Below are positions 1-8,653 of a DNA stretch of 64,000 nt, piece after piece. The notes under the pieces were generated by a model. The model made no database searches, had not been told where the DNA came from, and worked only from the letters and a program-made list of their open reading frames with translations. Each line of letters opens with the position of its first letter. Position 1 is the stretch's first letter. The position numbers and the translations under genes are program-made. Source of the stretch: JAEUIE01 sp046350055 (GTDB taxonomy: Bacteria > Planctomycetota > Planctomycetia > Gemmatales > HRBIN36); the NCBI GenBank assembly GCA_046350055.1, contig JAXMBC010000001.1, positions 3,968,001-4,032,000 of the forward strand, read 5' to 3'.

Positions 1-2
1 AG

Positions 3-1352
3 GTTGTCAAAGTAGAGAAAGGCAAATTCAGTGTGGAGGTAACAACCAAGGGTGTTCTCGAAGCGGAAGATATAGAAGAAGTTTCCATCAAGCTGGAAGC
101 CTGGACTGGTATGACTGTTGTCAGCGCTGTTCCTCATGGGGCAACGGTCAAGAAGGGTGATACTCTTGTTAAGCTCGATATGGACAAGATCAACAAAGCA
201 ATGAAGGAACTGGAGCTGGATAAGGAAACTGCAGCCCTCGCGTTTCTGCAAGCTGAGGAAGATTATAAAACTTCCCAGAAATTACTCCCCATGGATGAGG
301 CTGCAGCCAAGCTCGCCTATGAAAATTCGCAGGAAGATTACAAGCGCTTTGTCGAGAGTGACATGCCTCTCCAGAAGCGCAATGCTGAATTCATGGGCAG
401 GCAGGCAAAGAACTTCTTTGATTATGCCAGTGAAGAACTGAAGCAACTCGAGAAGATGTACAAGGCTGATGACATCAAGGAAGAAACCGAAGAAATCATC
501 ATTCGTCGCCAACGTGACACGGTTGAAAACGCTCGCAACAACATGCTTAATTCTGAAAAGCGATCCAGCGATACTCTGAAGTACGATCTGCCTCGGCGTG
601 AACACAGCATGAAGGAAGCCAATGAGCGCACCAAGATTAACTGGGAGAAGGCCCAGATCGTTACCAAGGCTCAGCGTCGGCAGAAAGAGCTTGCGTATGA
701 AAAGACCAAACTGGATCGCGCCAAGGCTGTCGAAAAGTTTGACAACATGAAAGTCGACTACGACAAGATGAAGAACATCGTCGCTCCTGCCGATGGCATC
801 GTCTACTACGGCAAAGCCACCAAGGGCAATTGGAATTCGTCAAGCATGGAAAGCAAGCTTGCACCCAAAGGGAGCCTTCCCAATGATGAAGTGTTCATGA
901 CCATTGTTAAATCTAGAAAGCTGGCGGTACGTGGTACGGTGGACGAAAAAGATCGTCCCTTTTTGAAGGAAGGCGATGCACTCAAGGCCATTCCCACTGC
1001 ATCTCCTGATGTGCGACTGGCTGGTAAAATCGCCAATCTCGCAACAGTACCCCTGAGTGGCAGCTTTGAGTTTCGCGGTACGCTGAACGAGACCAGCGAA
1101 GAACTTGTCCCGGGAATGACTTGTTCGGTTAAGATCAAGGCGTACGTGAAAGACGCAGCGCTAACCGTTCCAGGTTCTGCAGTCAGTTATGATGACGATG
1201 CAGAGAGTTATGTTGTCTTTACACCGGGCGAAGGAGATGCCAAGCCGGCCAAGTTGAAAGTGAAAATCGGACGCCGATCCGGAGATAAAGTCGAAGTCCT
1301 GGAAGGCTTGACAGAGGGACAGCCAGTCCTGAAGGAGAAGCCAGCAAAGTAA
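3..1352 (+). CDS. HlyD-family efflux/secretion periplasmic adaptor, 5' partial
   Basis: The reading frame is open to the left edge, so the true start lies outside the window; the first in-frame GTG (base 33) falls inside the conserved N-terminal strand and is not a credible start. The visible protein begins with the typical adaptor pattern of a G-x-L-E-A strand followed by a lipoyl-like half-motif (VPHGATVKKGDTLVKLD). A long, charged, Lys/Glu-rich helical hairpin (about residues 55-255) follows, then the second lipoyl half (IVAPADGIVYYG), a beta-barrel region and a membrane-proximal domain ending in GLTEGQPVLKE. Such adaptors link an inner-membrane ABC or RND pump to the outer membrane. The pump partner is presumably upstream, outside the window. 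The gene converges on phoB with a long hairpin between them. The substrate cannot be inferred. Confidence 0.88.
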   Translation, partial: VVKVEKGKFSVEVTTKGVLEAEDIEEVSIKLEAWTGMTVVSAVPHGATVKKGDTLVKLDMDKINKAMKELELDKETAALAFLQAEEDYKTSQKLLPMDEAAAKLAYENSQEDYKRFVESDMPLQKRNAEFMGRQAKNFFDYASEELKQLEKMYKADDIKEETEEIIIRRQRDTVENARNNMLNSEKRSSDTLKYDLPRREHSMKEANERTKINWEKAQIVTKAQRRQKELAYEKTKLDRAKAVEKFDNMKVDYDKMKNIVAPADGIVYYGKATKGNWNSSSMESKLAPKGSLPNDEVFMTIVKSRKLAVRGTVDEKDRPFLKEGDALKAIPTASPDVRLAGKIANLATVPLSGSFEFRGTLNETSEELVPGMTCSVKIKAYVKDAALTVPGSAVSYDDDAESYVVFTPGEGDAKPAKLKVKIGRRSGDKVEVLEGLTEGQPVLKEKPAK

Positions 1353-1369
1353 TTGCAGAATAAACCTGG

Positions 1370-1427
1370 CAAGCCGGAATCGTTTGCAACAGCATACAGC
1401 TGTGCTGTTGCGGACAATTCCGGCTTG
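1370..1427. terminator. Long two-part hairpin between convergent genes
   Basis: An outer 11-bp perfect stem (CAAGCCGGAAT / ATTCCGGCTTG) encloses an inner 9-bp perfect stem (GCAACAGCA / TGCTGTTGC), separated by a small internal loop. It lies between the stops of the adaptor gene and phoB, so it probably ends transcription from both sides. There is no strong T-run on either flank. Confidence 0.75.
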
Positions 1428-1439
1428 TTGCGTTCTACC

Positions 1440-2132
1440 CTAAGGATTCTCTTTAAATCGATATCCCACGCCACGAACCGTTTCAATGAAATCGCCGGAA
1501 CTACCGAGTTTGCGTCGGAGTGATTTCACATGCACATCAATGGTGCGTTCCAGTACGATGGCACCATCGCCAATGGCACTGTCCATCAGATCGTGACGAG
1601 TAAATGCTCGGCCAGGCTGCCTGATCAAAGTTTCCAGCAAACGAAATTCCGTCGGAGTCAGTTCCAGAGTCGACGAGCCATGGAGTACTTTGTGACTGCG
1701 CTTGTCAATTTTGATCTTCCCAAAGGCCAGCACATCCGAATCAGCAACTTCAGGCTGTGATTTGCGACGCAGTAGAGCCTTGATACGCTGCAGGAGCACC
1801 TTGGTGCTGAAGGGCTTGGTGACGTAATCGTCTGCGCCAACTGCAAAACCCACGATCTGATCTGATTCTTCCGACTTCGATGTCAGCATCAAGACAGGAA
1901 TCGCCGACGTTTTAGCATTCGATTTGAGTTCCTTGCAGATATCCAGCCCACTCATGCCTGGCAGCATCAAATCGAGAATGACCAGATCCGGCAGTATGGT
2001 CTGACCTTTTCGCAGACCATCCTTACCTTCATGGGCCACGAATACTTCGTAGCCTTCCCTCTCGAGGTTGTAGACCAGCACATCTGTAAGCGAGCGCTCG
2101 TCTTCAACGAGGAGAACTTTGTCACGAGCCAT
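1440..2132 (-). CDS. phoB: PhoB-like OmpR-family response regulator
   Basis: 230 residues, the usual length for the OmpR/PhoB class. The N-terminal receiver domain has the acidic pair E10/D11, phosphoacceptor D54 (VILDLMLPG), T84 and K106 (TKPF). The C-terminal winged-helix DNA-binding domain (about 130-228) carries the typical ELTPTEFRLLETL and RTIDVHVKSLRRKLG segments and ends GVGYRF. The gene lies 26 nt downstream of phoU on the same strand, which supports a role in phosphate-responsive control. No histidine kinase (PhoR) gene is adjacent. The family assignment is strong; calling it PhoB rather than another OmpR-type regulator rests on the phoU linkage. Confidence 0.9.
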   Translation of the reverse strand: MARDKVLLVEDERSLTDVLVYNLEREGYEVFVAHEGKDGLRKGQTILPDLVILDLMLPGMSGLDICKELKSNAKTSAIPVLMLTSKSEESDQIVGFAVGADDYVTKPFSTKVLLQRIKALLRRKSQPEVADSDVLAFGKIKIDKRSHKVLHGSSTLELTPTEFRLLETLIRQPGRAFTRHDLMDSAIGDGAIVLERTIDVHVKSLRRKLGSSGDFIETVRGVGYRFKENP

Positions 2133-2158
2133 AAGGCTGCATACTCCAGGGGAACAGG

Positions 2159-2827
2159 TTAATCGCGGATGGCTTCCGGATGATGGCGAATGATGGTGCC
2201 TTCTACGAGATAGACGACATCTTCAGCGATATTGGTGGCATGGTCGCCGATGCGTTCCAACTGACGAACAACTGAAAAGAGGTTGAGGCCGGGTTCGACA
2301 TTTTCGTTCGATTGTTTCATGAACTTGATGATGTCCACAATGATCTCGCGATTGAACAGGTCTATGGAATCATCAAGACGACAGACTCGCTTAGCTGAAG
2401 AAGCATCCAGGTTCATGAATGCATCCAAGCTGTCACGCAGCATGGCGATCACAAGGTCAGCCATCGTGCGAAGCGTTGCGGGAATGGGTATCGGTGGCGA
2501 TGTAGAGAGGCTGTAGACCCGCTCGGCGATGTTGGCCGCGAGGTCTGCCATGCGTTCCAGATCGCCATTAATCTTGAGAATGGTAGCAACCCGCCGCAGA
2601 TCGATCGCTACTGGCTGGTGCAAAGCAAGGATTTTGAGGCAATCTTCCTCGATCTGGTTCTCTTCCTCATCGATGGCGGTGTCGTCGTCCATCAGATCAC
2701 GGGCCAGGTCAGCATCGCGGTTAAAGAGCGCGGATATTGACTTCTCACAAAAGCGTTCCACATCGCCAGCCAGGCTGAGAATTCGCTTCTGGAGCTTTTC
2801 GAGATCACGATTCAAGTGAATCGACAT
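2159..2827 (-). CDS. phoU: PhoU phosphate-signalling protein
   Basis: 222 residues from the chosen ATG, with two repeated three-helix bundles typical of PhoU. Each repeat carries its metal-binding signature, seen as KINGDLERMADLAANIAE and QLERIGDHATNIAEDVVYL. PhoU restrains the phosphate-responsive sensor kinase and the Pst transporter when phosphate is sufficient. The frame could start 10 codons further upstream, but only the internal ATG has an SD sequence (AAGGAAG, 6 nt upstream) and it gives the normal N-terminus (MSIHLNRDLEKL). It is probably co-transcribed with the phoB-like gene. No pst transporter genes are present in the window. Confidence 0.93.
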   Translation of the reverse strand: MSIHLNRDLEKLQKRILSLAGDVERFCEKSISALFNRDADLARDLMDDDTAIDEEENQIEEDCLKILALHQPVAIDLRRVATILKINGDLERMADLAANIAERVYSLSTSPPIPIPATLRTMADLVIAMLRDSLDAFMNLDASSAKRVCRLDDSIDLFNREIIVDIIKFMKQSNENVEPGLNLFSVVRQLERIGDHATNIAEDVVYLVEGTIIRHHPEAIRD

Positions 2828-3153
2828 GGACGCTTCCTTGGACGCCTGCGCTTCCATGCTCGGGGCAAGGTGGCTGACAGGCTCATGCTAGATGAGAAGT
2901 GTGTAGAAACCGTGAAGGTTCTATGGAGATCATAAGGGAAAAGCGCAGAGAAGTCCTGTAGGTAGAGCAGGGTAGTGCCATAGTGTTTCTGATCGGCTGA
3001 TTCCACTGGTACTAGCCCAGAGGCTTCACGATGCTGCACCGGGCCCGATGCGATGTATCATTCAGCAGCGAGGTGGGCACAATGTCCCACTGGATGACAA
3101 GTGTAACGATGCACTAAGTGGATTTCTTAACGAATTCCCGTCAGTGCCACAAC
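2828..3153. other. Intergenic region between phoU and the dehydratase gene
   Basis: 326 bases with no convincing gene. A 75-codon minus-strand frame runs through it, but it has no SD and no recognisable features. A weak 5-bp stem (GTGGG / CCCAC) near 3073-3090 lies downstream of the dehydratase gene and could mark its transcript end. The phoU promoter must lie here, but I could not identify a Pho box or clear -35/-10 pair. Confidence 0.5.
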
Positions 3154-5094
3154 TCACAGTCGTTTGGTAATCGCATCCACATCATAAACACAACCGTTCC
3201 AGATACCGCCGCTGGCATGTATGAGGGCGGCCCAGAGTTGGGTATCAGCGGGAAGCGCAGGATCGCATTGCAGATCATTGCGAGGTGAACGCTCTTTCAG
3301 CAATTGTGATCCAAACGCGGGGCCTTCTATGTGGTCACCAAAGCCGACGAGGTTGACTGTGCCAATCAGACTGCGACGGTCGATGCGAATCTCAATGCGG
3401 TCGCCGTCCAGCACTTTACCAATGGGGCCGCCTGCAAGGGCTTCAGGAGAGACATGGCCTATGCAGGCACCGGTGGAGACTCCGGAGAAGCGGGCATCGG
3501 TGAGTACCGCCACTTGTTTGCCCCAGGGTAAATGTTTCAGCGCAGCAGTGATCTGATAGGTTTCCTCCATGCCGGAGCCAAGCGGGCCGCGGCAGATAAG
3601 CACCATCACATCGCCAGGCTGAACGGTCTTGTTCTTGATCGCAGCCATCGCAGCCTTTTCGGTCGTGAACACCCTGGCCCGCAGCACTTGATGATAGATA
3701 CCATCAGCATTTACCATGCTCGGGTCGATGGCAGTACTCTTGATTACACAGCCATCGGGCGAGAGGTTGCCGGTGGGGAAAGTGGCAGTGCTGGTAAGCC
3801 CTTTCTCCCTCGCGCGGGCTGGTGAGAGGATGACATCATTGGGATCAACACCATCGCACTGGTAAAGTCGTTCGCGCAGCCTCTGGCGACGTTCTGAAGT
3901 CTTCCATGCATCGAGTAGTTTGCCGAGTGGTTCGCCGGTGACGGTGATAGCCTCCTCCCGCAACAGGTCGAGGTCCCGGAGATGTAGCATGACTTCGGGC
4001 ACACCACCGGCCAGATAGACACGCACCGTGGGATGGCCGATCGGGCCGTTAGGCAAGGCGTCCACCAACCTGGGAGTGCGTTGATTGAAGCTGATCCAAT
4101 CCTGAACACTCGGACGTGGCAATTCGGCATGGTAAAGAATAGCAGGGATGTGCAAGAGCAGATTGGTCGAGCCGCCAAATGCGGCAAAGACAGTCATGGC
4201 ATTGTGGGCCGCTGCCTCGGTGAGGACATGTTTCGTAGTGAGATGGGCTTTCTGCATCTGCAGAAGTGAGCGGGCTGAGCGTGTTGCCAGGTCCTGCCAA
4301 ATGGGTTGGCCTGAGGGCGCGAGGGCCGCGTGGGGTAATGTCAGTCCGAAGGCTTCGCCGACGACTTGCGAGGTGGCAGCGGTGCCGAGAAACTGGCAGC
4401 CACCGCCCGGCGAGCCACAGGCACGGCAGCCCAATGCAGCTGCCTCTGCCAGGGTGAGCTCCCCATGGACGTAGCGGATCCCGATGGTCTGTACCTTGCC
4501 AGCGTCTTCGCCATCACTACTCGGCAACGTGACACCACCCGGTACCAGTACGGCAGGCAAGTTGTGACAGCTGGCCAGGGCCATCATGGTGGCTGGTAGC
4601 CCTTTATCGCAGGTCGCAATACCCATAACGCCCTTGCAGGTGGGCAGTGAACGAATCAGCCGGCGCATCACCTGGGCAGCATCGTTGCGGTAGGGCAGAC
4701 TGTCAAACATGCCAGTGGTACCCTGTGTGCGCCCATCGCACGGATCAGTAACGTAGCCAGCAAAAGGCACAGCTCCAAGGCGTTTGCATTCGCGGGCAGC
4801 TTCGGCGACGAGCAGGTTGACTTCCCAGTGGCCGGTATGGTAACCGAGGGCAAGCGGGTCACCATTGGTATCGCGCAGCCCGCCGTGGGTGCTCAGGATT
4901 AGCATATCCCCACCTGCGAGTGCAGTCGGTTTCCAGCCCATGCCAACGTTCTGCGTCCAGCCAAAGAGGTCGCCACTTGGCGCGGCACTCAAGTGTTCGG
5001 GAGTCAGCGGGAGTGCACCACCAGGACCGGGGGCTTTAGTAGTAACGTTGTAAGCGGTGAGGTCAACTGCTTCGATATGGGGGGAATGGGACAT
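3154..5094 (-). CDS. YjhG/YagF-type D-xylonate (sugar acid) dehydratase, IlvD/Edd family
   Basis: 646 residues, close to the 655 of E. coli YjhG/YagF, whose sequence it tracks over its whole length (for example DPCDGRTQGTTGMFDSLPYR, DARFSGVSTGACIGHV and the C-terminal GCVYDVDAITK). The IlvD/Edd family dehydrates sugar acids or dihydroxy acids using an iron-sulfur cluster. Three candidate cluster cysteines are visible, in DPCDGRT, ATCDKGLPATM and GGGCQFLG. The YjhG/YagF branch acts on D-xylonate, giving 2-keto-3-deoxy-D-pentonate, so substrate specificity here is inferred from the branch and not from the context. Neighbouring genes are unrelated (holA upstream), and no xylose dehydrogenase or aldolase is adjacent. 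An AAGGTGG sequence precedes the ATG by about 11 nt. Confidence 0.9.
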   Translation of the reverse strand: MSHSPHIEAVDLTAYNVTTKAPGPGGALPLTPEHLSAAPSGDLFGWTQNVGMGWKPTALAGGDMLILSTHGGLRDTNGDPLALGYHTGHWEVNLLVAEAARECKRLGAVPFAGYVTDPCDGRTQGTTGMFDSLPYRNDAAQVMRRLIRSLPTCKGVMGIATCDKGLPATMMALASCHNLPAVLVPGGVTLPSSDGEDAGKVQTIGIRYVHGELTLAEAAALGCRACGSPGGGCQFLGTAATSQVVGEAFGLTLPHAALAPSGQPIWQDLATRSARSLLQMQKAHLTTKHVLTEAAAHNAMTVFAAFGGSTNLLLHIPAILYHAELPRPSVQDWISFNQRTPRLVDALPNGPIGHPTVRVYLAGGVPEVMLHLRDLDLLREEAITVTGEPLGKLLDAWKTSERRQRLRERLYQCDGVDPNDVILSPARAREKGLTSTATFPTGNLSPDGCVIKSTAIDPSMVNADGIYHQVLRARVFTTEKAAMAAIKNKTVQPGDVMVLICRGPLGSGMEETYQITAALKHLPWGKQVAVLTDARFSGVSTGACIGHVSPEALAGGPIGKVLDGDRIEIRIDRRSLIGTVNLVGFGDHIEGPAFGSQLLKERSPRNDLQCDPALPADTQLWAALIHASGGIWNGCVYDVDAITKRL

Positions 5095-5120
5095 ATATCA
5101 GCGAACCACCTTCCCTGATT

Positions 5121-6104
5121 CTAAGCCAATCGCACCAGGAGACGCTCTACCACCGCGGCCGGTGCCATTTGCCCGCTGCTTTTCAAAGCAATCTCCGCTT
5201 CCATGAGCCAGTCGAAGAGCTTGTTCGATTTGGGGCCGAGGATTTTCAGGTGTTGTTGAATGCTTTGGGCCTTGAAGGGAGGTAATCCGGCTTGAGCGAT
5301 TGCGCCTTGAAGGCTCATGCCATCGCTCAGTAGACGATGAGCCTGGGCCATCTTACGGAGTTGCCATGCCATGCCGGCAAAGAGCCCCATCGGGTCTTCG
5401 CCCTGCTCAATCAGGCGATGGAGTGTGCGGATCGCAGGACCAGGTTGATTGGCACCCAGGGCATCCAGCATCACCCAGACGGTGCTATTTCGATTGCGGG
5501 CCACCAGGTCGTCCACATCTTTGACAGTAATGGTATCACGGTCGCCAATAAAAACGCTCAGCTTGGCGAGCTCCTGTTCCAGTAGACCCAGTTCAGGATC
5601 GACGAGTTCCACCAGCAAGTTGACAGCATCACTGGCGATCTTCTTCTGATGCCGGGCCGGACACCATTTGGACAGAAACGTTGCCAGCATCGCAGGCTTC
5701 TTCGGCTCGCACTGAATCGTCTGACCATCGGGAATTTGCTTAGCCAGGCGGGTGTTGCTCTTCCAACTGCTCACTTCGAGTACAAGCACACCACACGGGC
5801 TAGGCTTTTCCAGGTATTTCTCGAGGCGGTCGCGGTAGTTTGAGACGAAGTCATCACCATCCTTGATGAGAACAAACCGGGTAGGGCTGCCAAATGGTGG
5901 CGAAGAAAGGTCGTCCTTTACCGTCGCCCAGTCAACAGATTCGCCGTCGAAGACTGACCGGGCCATCTCCGCTTCATCCGGTAGGACGTATTTCTCCAGT
6001 CGTTCACAAACGAGGGTCTTGAGAAAATACTCCTTGCCTGCTACCACCAGAACAGGCTTGACGTCGAACCTGGCTGATTTGTCGAGAAGCGTCCAGCCGT
6101 CCAT
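5121..6104 (-). CDS. holA: DNA polymerase III subunit delta
   Basis: 327 residues, normal for HolA. The protein opens with a beta strand and glycine loop (VLVVAGKEYFLKTLVCERL), as in the divergent AAA+ domain I of delta. Mid-protein features include the LLVELVDPELGLLEQELAKL segment and, towards the C-terminus, the helical collar domain (IRTLHRLIEQGEDPMGLF, MAWQLRKMAQAHRLLSDG). Delta is the wrench of the clamp loader that opens the beta clamp. No functional Walker A is expected in delta and none is seen. The gene precedes the dehydratase by 26 nt on the same strand, so they may be co-transcribed without a functional link. SD is weak. Confidence 0.88.
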   Translation of the reverse strand: MDGWTLLDKSARFDVKPVLVVAGKEYFLKTLVCERLEKYVLPDEAEMARSVFDGESVDWATVKDDLSSPPFGSPTRFVLIKDGDDFVSNYRDRLEKYLEKPSPCGVLVLEVSSWKSNTRLAKQIPDGQTIQCEPKKPAMLATFLSKWCPARHQKKIASDAVNLLVELVDPELGLLEQELAKLSVFIGDRDTITVKDVDDLVARNRNSTVWVMLDALGANQPGPAIRTLHRLIEQGEDPMGLFAGMAWQLRKMAQAHRLLSDGMSLQGAIAQAGLPPFKAQSIQQHLKILGPKSNKLFDWLMEAEIALKSSGQMAPAAVVERLLVRLA

Positions 6105-6154
6105 GGGTGTCTCTTGCTGTTAGATTGATCTCAGGAGGAACCCTCACAATTCCC

Positions 6155-6173
6155 CTCTCCACTTACTGGAGAG
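6155..6173. terminator. Hairpin downstream of ccsA
   Basis: A 7-bp perfect stem (CTCTCCA / TGGAGAG) with a 5-nt loop lies 12 nt past the ccsA stop and before holA, both on the minus strand. There is no U-tract. Confidence 0.5.
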
Positions 6174-6185
6174 CTAGACTGGATA

Positions 6186-8627
6186 TTATGCCAGTTGAGG
6201 TGTACCTGCAAGTTCCATCGAAGCGCGGCGATGGCAGACGATGAGCACCCACAGCAGATTCACACTGCCCATCAGGAACATGAACCACGGGCCACCGTCT
6301 CCCATGCCGTAGCTGTGCAAGCCGGCTCCGAGAACGAAGTTCACGCCGTACCACGACATGACTATACCCGCGAAACAGACCACAGAGGTGACTGCCATGC
6401 CGAAGTCCTTGACCAGGCCGATGTATCGGGCGTGCAATGGCAATAGATAGACGACCAGTGCGATGAGCGCCCAGGTTTCCTTGGGATCCCAACCCCAGAA
6501 GCGGCCCCACGATTCCGCTGCCCAGATGCCTCCAAGCAGCGTACCGATACCGAGCAGTAGTACTGCCACCTTAATGGCTGAGTAGCAGAGGTTAGCCATG
6601 TTTTTGAGCAGATCGCGGCGGTCCGAATTGAACCAATAGAGGACGAGTGAGATGTTACCGATTGCCCAGGCCAGTGCACCTGCAGCATAGCTGGCAACGA
6701 TCGTCATCACGTGGATGATGAGCCAGTAGTTACTGCGGAGGACAGGCTGTAGTGGCTCGATCTTGGAATCGAAACCGCTACTGTATGGTAGCTGGTCAGC
6801 CAGGATCAGTCCTAATGTCGCAACACATGACCCCGAGAGAATGATGATGGTATTGCGATAGAAGTATTCAAGGATCAGTGCGAAAACAGCCCCCATGCTT
6901 GCTACAAATACGACTGTCTCGAACATGTTGCTGACTGGTGGTCGGCCAGAAATCGAAATGCGGCCATAATAGGCAAAGACCTGGAAGCCTAGTGAAACAA
7001 GGAATGGTATGAAGGCGACCTGATAAAACAGTCTGCTGTTCGTTTTCAGCGAAATCACAAAACAGATAGCAGCCAGGGCCATGCTGATCCACGCCCATTT
7101 GAATGGCTCAACACGATTGAGGGTTAGTTCCAGCGCAACCGTGGTTTCACCTGGATATTCCGGGCCAGCGTACTGTCTGCTTACAGTGGTGATGGTGTCG
7201 AAAAACGCCTGACTGCTTTTCGCGAACTTCTCAGCGTTTCCGCTGCGATAAGCCTCACCAGCAGCATCATAGGAGGTCAGTACGGTCTTGATGGACTCCA
7301 GTGGAACAGGTTGAGAACTGATGGCAGCCTGGTAGAGTTCGGGGTACCGCGCTTCCAGGTAGTCCATGTACATCTGGCTATAGCGTGGGTCTTCAGGAAT
7401 GTAAGGTTTGCCGATGCTGCTGATGCGTGACTCGAGATCACTGATAGCCTTTTTGTTTCGAGCCATCTGTTGCTCGTGAAGGCTTACCTTCATCTTGTTC
7501 GTGATCGTATTACGAATTTCTGCACGTGTCATGGGTTGACCAGATTGCCTGGTGATTTCCAGCAGTTGTTCGTCGCTCATTGTGTCAATCTTGAGACGCG
7601 ACATTTCCTGCTTCACGGCCTGCTCCAGTTGGACAGACTGTTGGCTTTCTGCCCGCTGTGCAAGTACTGACTTCAGTTCAATGATGATTGCTTGAGTCTG
7701 GCCTGAGCGAATGGCATCCTTCAATTGAGCAAGTGCTTTTTGGGCTTCATCAGCCAGATACAGGCGAGGCTGCAGACTGACGCGTTTGAGCATGAATTCC
7801 TGCCAGACCAGGTTGGCATTGTCCTGAGCATTTAGGTGCGGGGCTCGAATAGCAGAGGTAATGAGTCGTAATTCACCAATGGAGAACCACGCAGCGTTGC
7901 GGGCCTTGTCGAGTGCTATGTAATGAACAGGATCAGCCTTGAGATATTCTTTCGTTGTGGGGACACCAGAGATGGCTGAGAATCTGCTCTCCAATGGGCC
8001 CGCCAGTTGTTCGTACTCACGAAGCCGCCCCATTACTGTGGATGCCTTGCGTTCTAATGGACTTAATTGCTGCTGAAAGCGGTCCTGATCTTTTTCCTGT
8101 GCTTTGCTGATGGCAATGATGAGTCGCTGAAATGCTTCAGACCGATGCAATTCCAGTGGCGAAATGAACTTGGAATGTATCTTCTCGAAGTTTGCAGGAT
8201 CATCCGGTTTCAATTGGAAGATGGCAGCCCGAAGTTCATGATCCTCACAGAGAATAAATGGATAACGATCCCAGTCAACTCCGCTGGAAGCACTGACGTT
8301 TTTAGGATCGTAAAAGATCCACGAGAGAAAAAGGGGTACTGCTTTCTGCTTCTGAAAGGTGGCTCGACCAGTAATTTGCCGAACGCTTTCTATTGCCACA
8401 GTTTGCAGAGGCTTGATACGACCGTCTTCCAGCACAGGCCACTCGGCCCAGGCCGTTGTGTCATATACAGGCAATTGAAGAACTGCGTCAGCAGATTCCC
8501 TGGTTTGAGCGGCTGCACCCTGCAGATAAGGTTCGAGTACCTTGTATCCCATGACAGCAATGCTGAGCAGTGTGAGACCTAAGAAGCCTCTTATGATCCA
8601 GCGTCGTGTTTCCCAGTCAGTATGCAT
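6186..8627 (-). CDS. ccsA: CcsA-type cytochrome c synthase/heme exporter with large N-terminal extension
   Basis: 813 residues from the chosen ATG. The last ~270 residues are a polytopic CcsA/CcmC-like heme-handling domain with the tryptophan-rich WGRFWGWDPKETWALI (WWD) motif and histidines in flanking membrane segments. With ResB, CcsA delivers heme and attaches it to apocytochrome c on the outer face of the membrane (System II). The N-terminal ~500 residues hold one membrane anchor (about 13-33), then a segment DGRIKPLQTVAIESVRQITG and a long helical region; similar extensions occur in CcsA proteins of Bacteroidetes and related groups. A longer frame exists, but the ATG used has SD GAGGT and lies 26 nt after the resB stop, consistent with an operon. 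Confidence 0.88.
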   Translation of the reverse strand: MHTDWETRRWIIRGFLGLTLLSIAVMGYKVLEPYLQGAAAQTRESADAVLQLPVYDTTAWAEWPVLEDGRIKPLQTVAIESVRQITGRATFQKQKAVPLFLSWIFYDPKNVSASSGVDWDRYPFILCEDHELRAAIFQLKPDDPANFEKIHSKFISPLELHRSEAFQRLIIAISKAQEKDQDRFQQQLSPLERKASTVMGRLREYEQLAGPLESRFSAISGVPTTKEYLKADPVHYIALDKARNAAWFSIGELRLITSAIRAPHLNAQDNANLVWQEFMLKRVSLQPRLYLADEAQKALAQLKDAIRSGQTQAIIIELKSVLAQRAESQQSVQLEQAVKQEMSRLKIDTMSDEQLLEITRQSGQPMTRAEIRNTITNKMKVSLHEQQMARNKKAISDLESRISSIGKPYIPEDPRYSQMYMDYLEARYPELYQAAISSQPVPLESIKTVLTSYDAAGEAYRSGNAEKFAKSSQAFFDTITTVSRQYAGPEYPGETTVALELTLNRVEPFKWAWISMALAAICFVISLKTNSRLFYQVAFIPFLVSLGFQVFAYYGRISISGRPPVSNMFETVVFVASMGAVFALILEYFYRNTIIILSGSCVATLGLILADQLPYSSGFDSKIEPLQPVLRSNYWLIIHVMTIVASYAAGALAWAIGNISLVLYWFNSDRRDLLKNMANLCYSAIKVAVLLLGIGTLLGGIWAAESWGRFWGWDPKETWALIALVVYLLPLHARYIGLVKDFGMAVTSVVCFAGIVMSWYGVNFVLGAGLHSYGMGDGGPWFMFLMGSVNLLWVLIVCHRRASMELAGTPQLA

Positions 8628-8653
8628 TGCGACCTCGCTTCCGCGGGTGTTTA

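Noticed and set aside
2812..3039. 75-codon minus-strand frame upstream of phoU
   Set aside because: No SD, no recognisable features, and it overlaps the phoU 5' end and probable promoter.
8067..8582. 171-codon plus-strand frame inside ccsA
   Set aside because: Antisense shadow of the well-supported ccsA N-terminal region.
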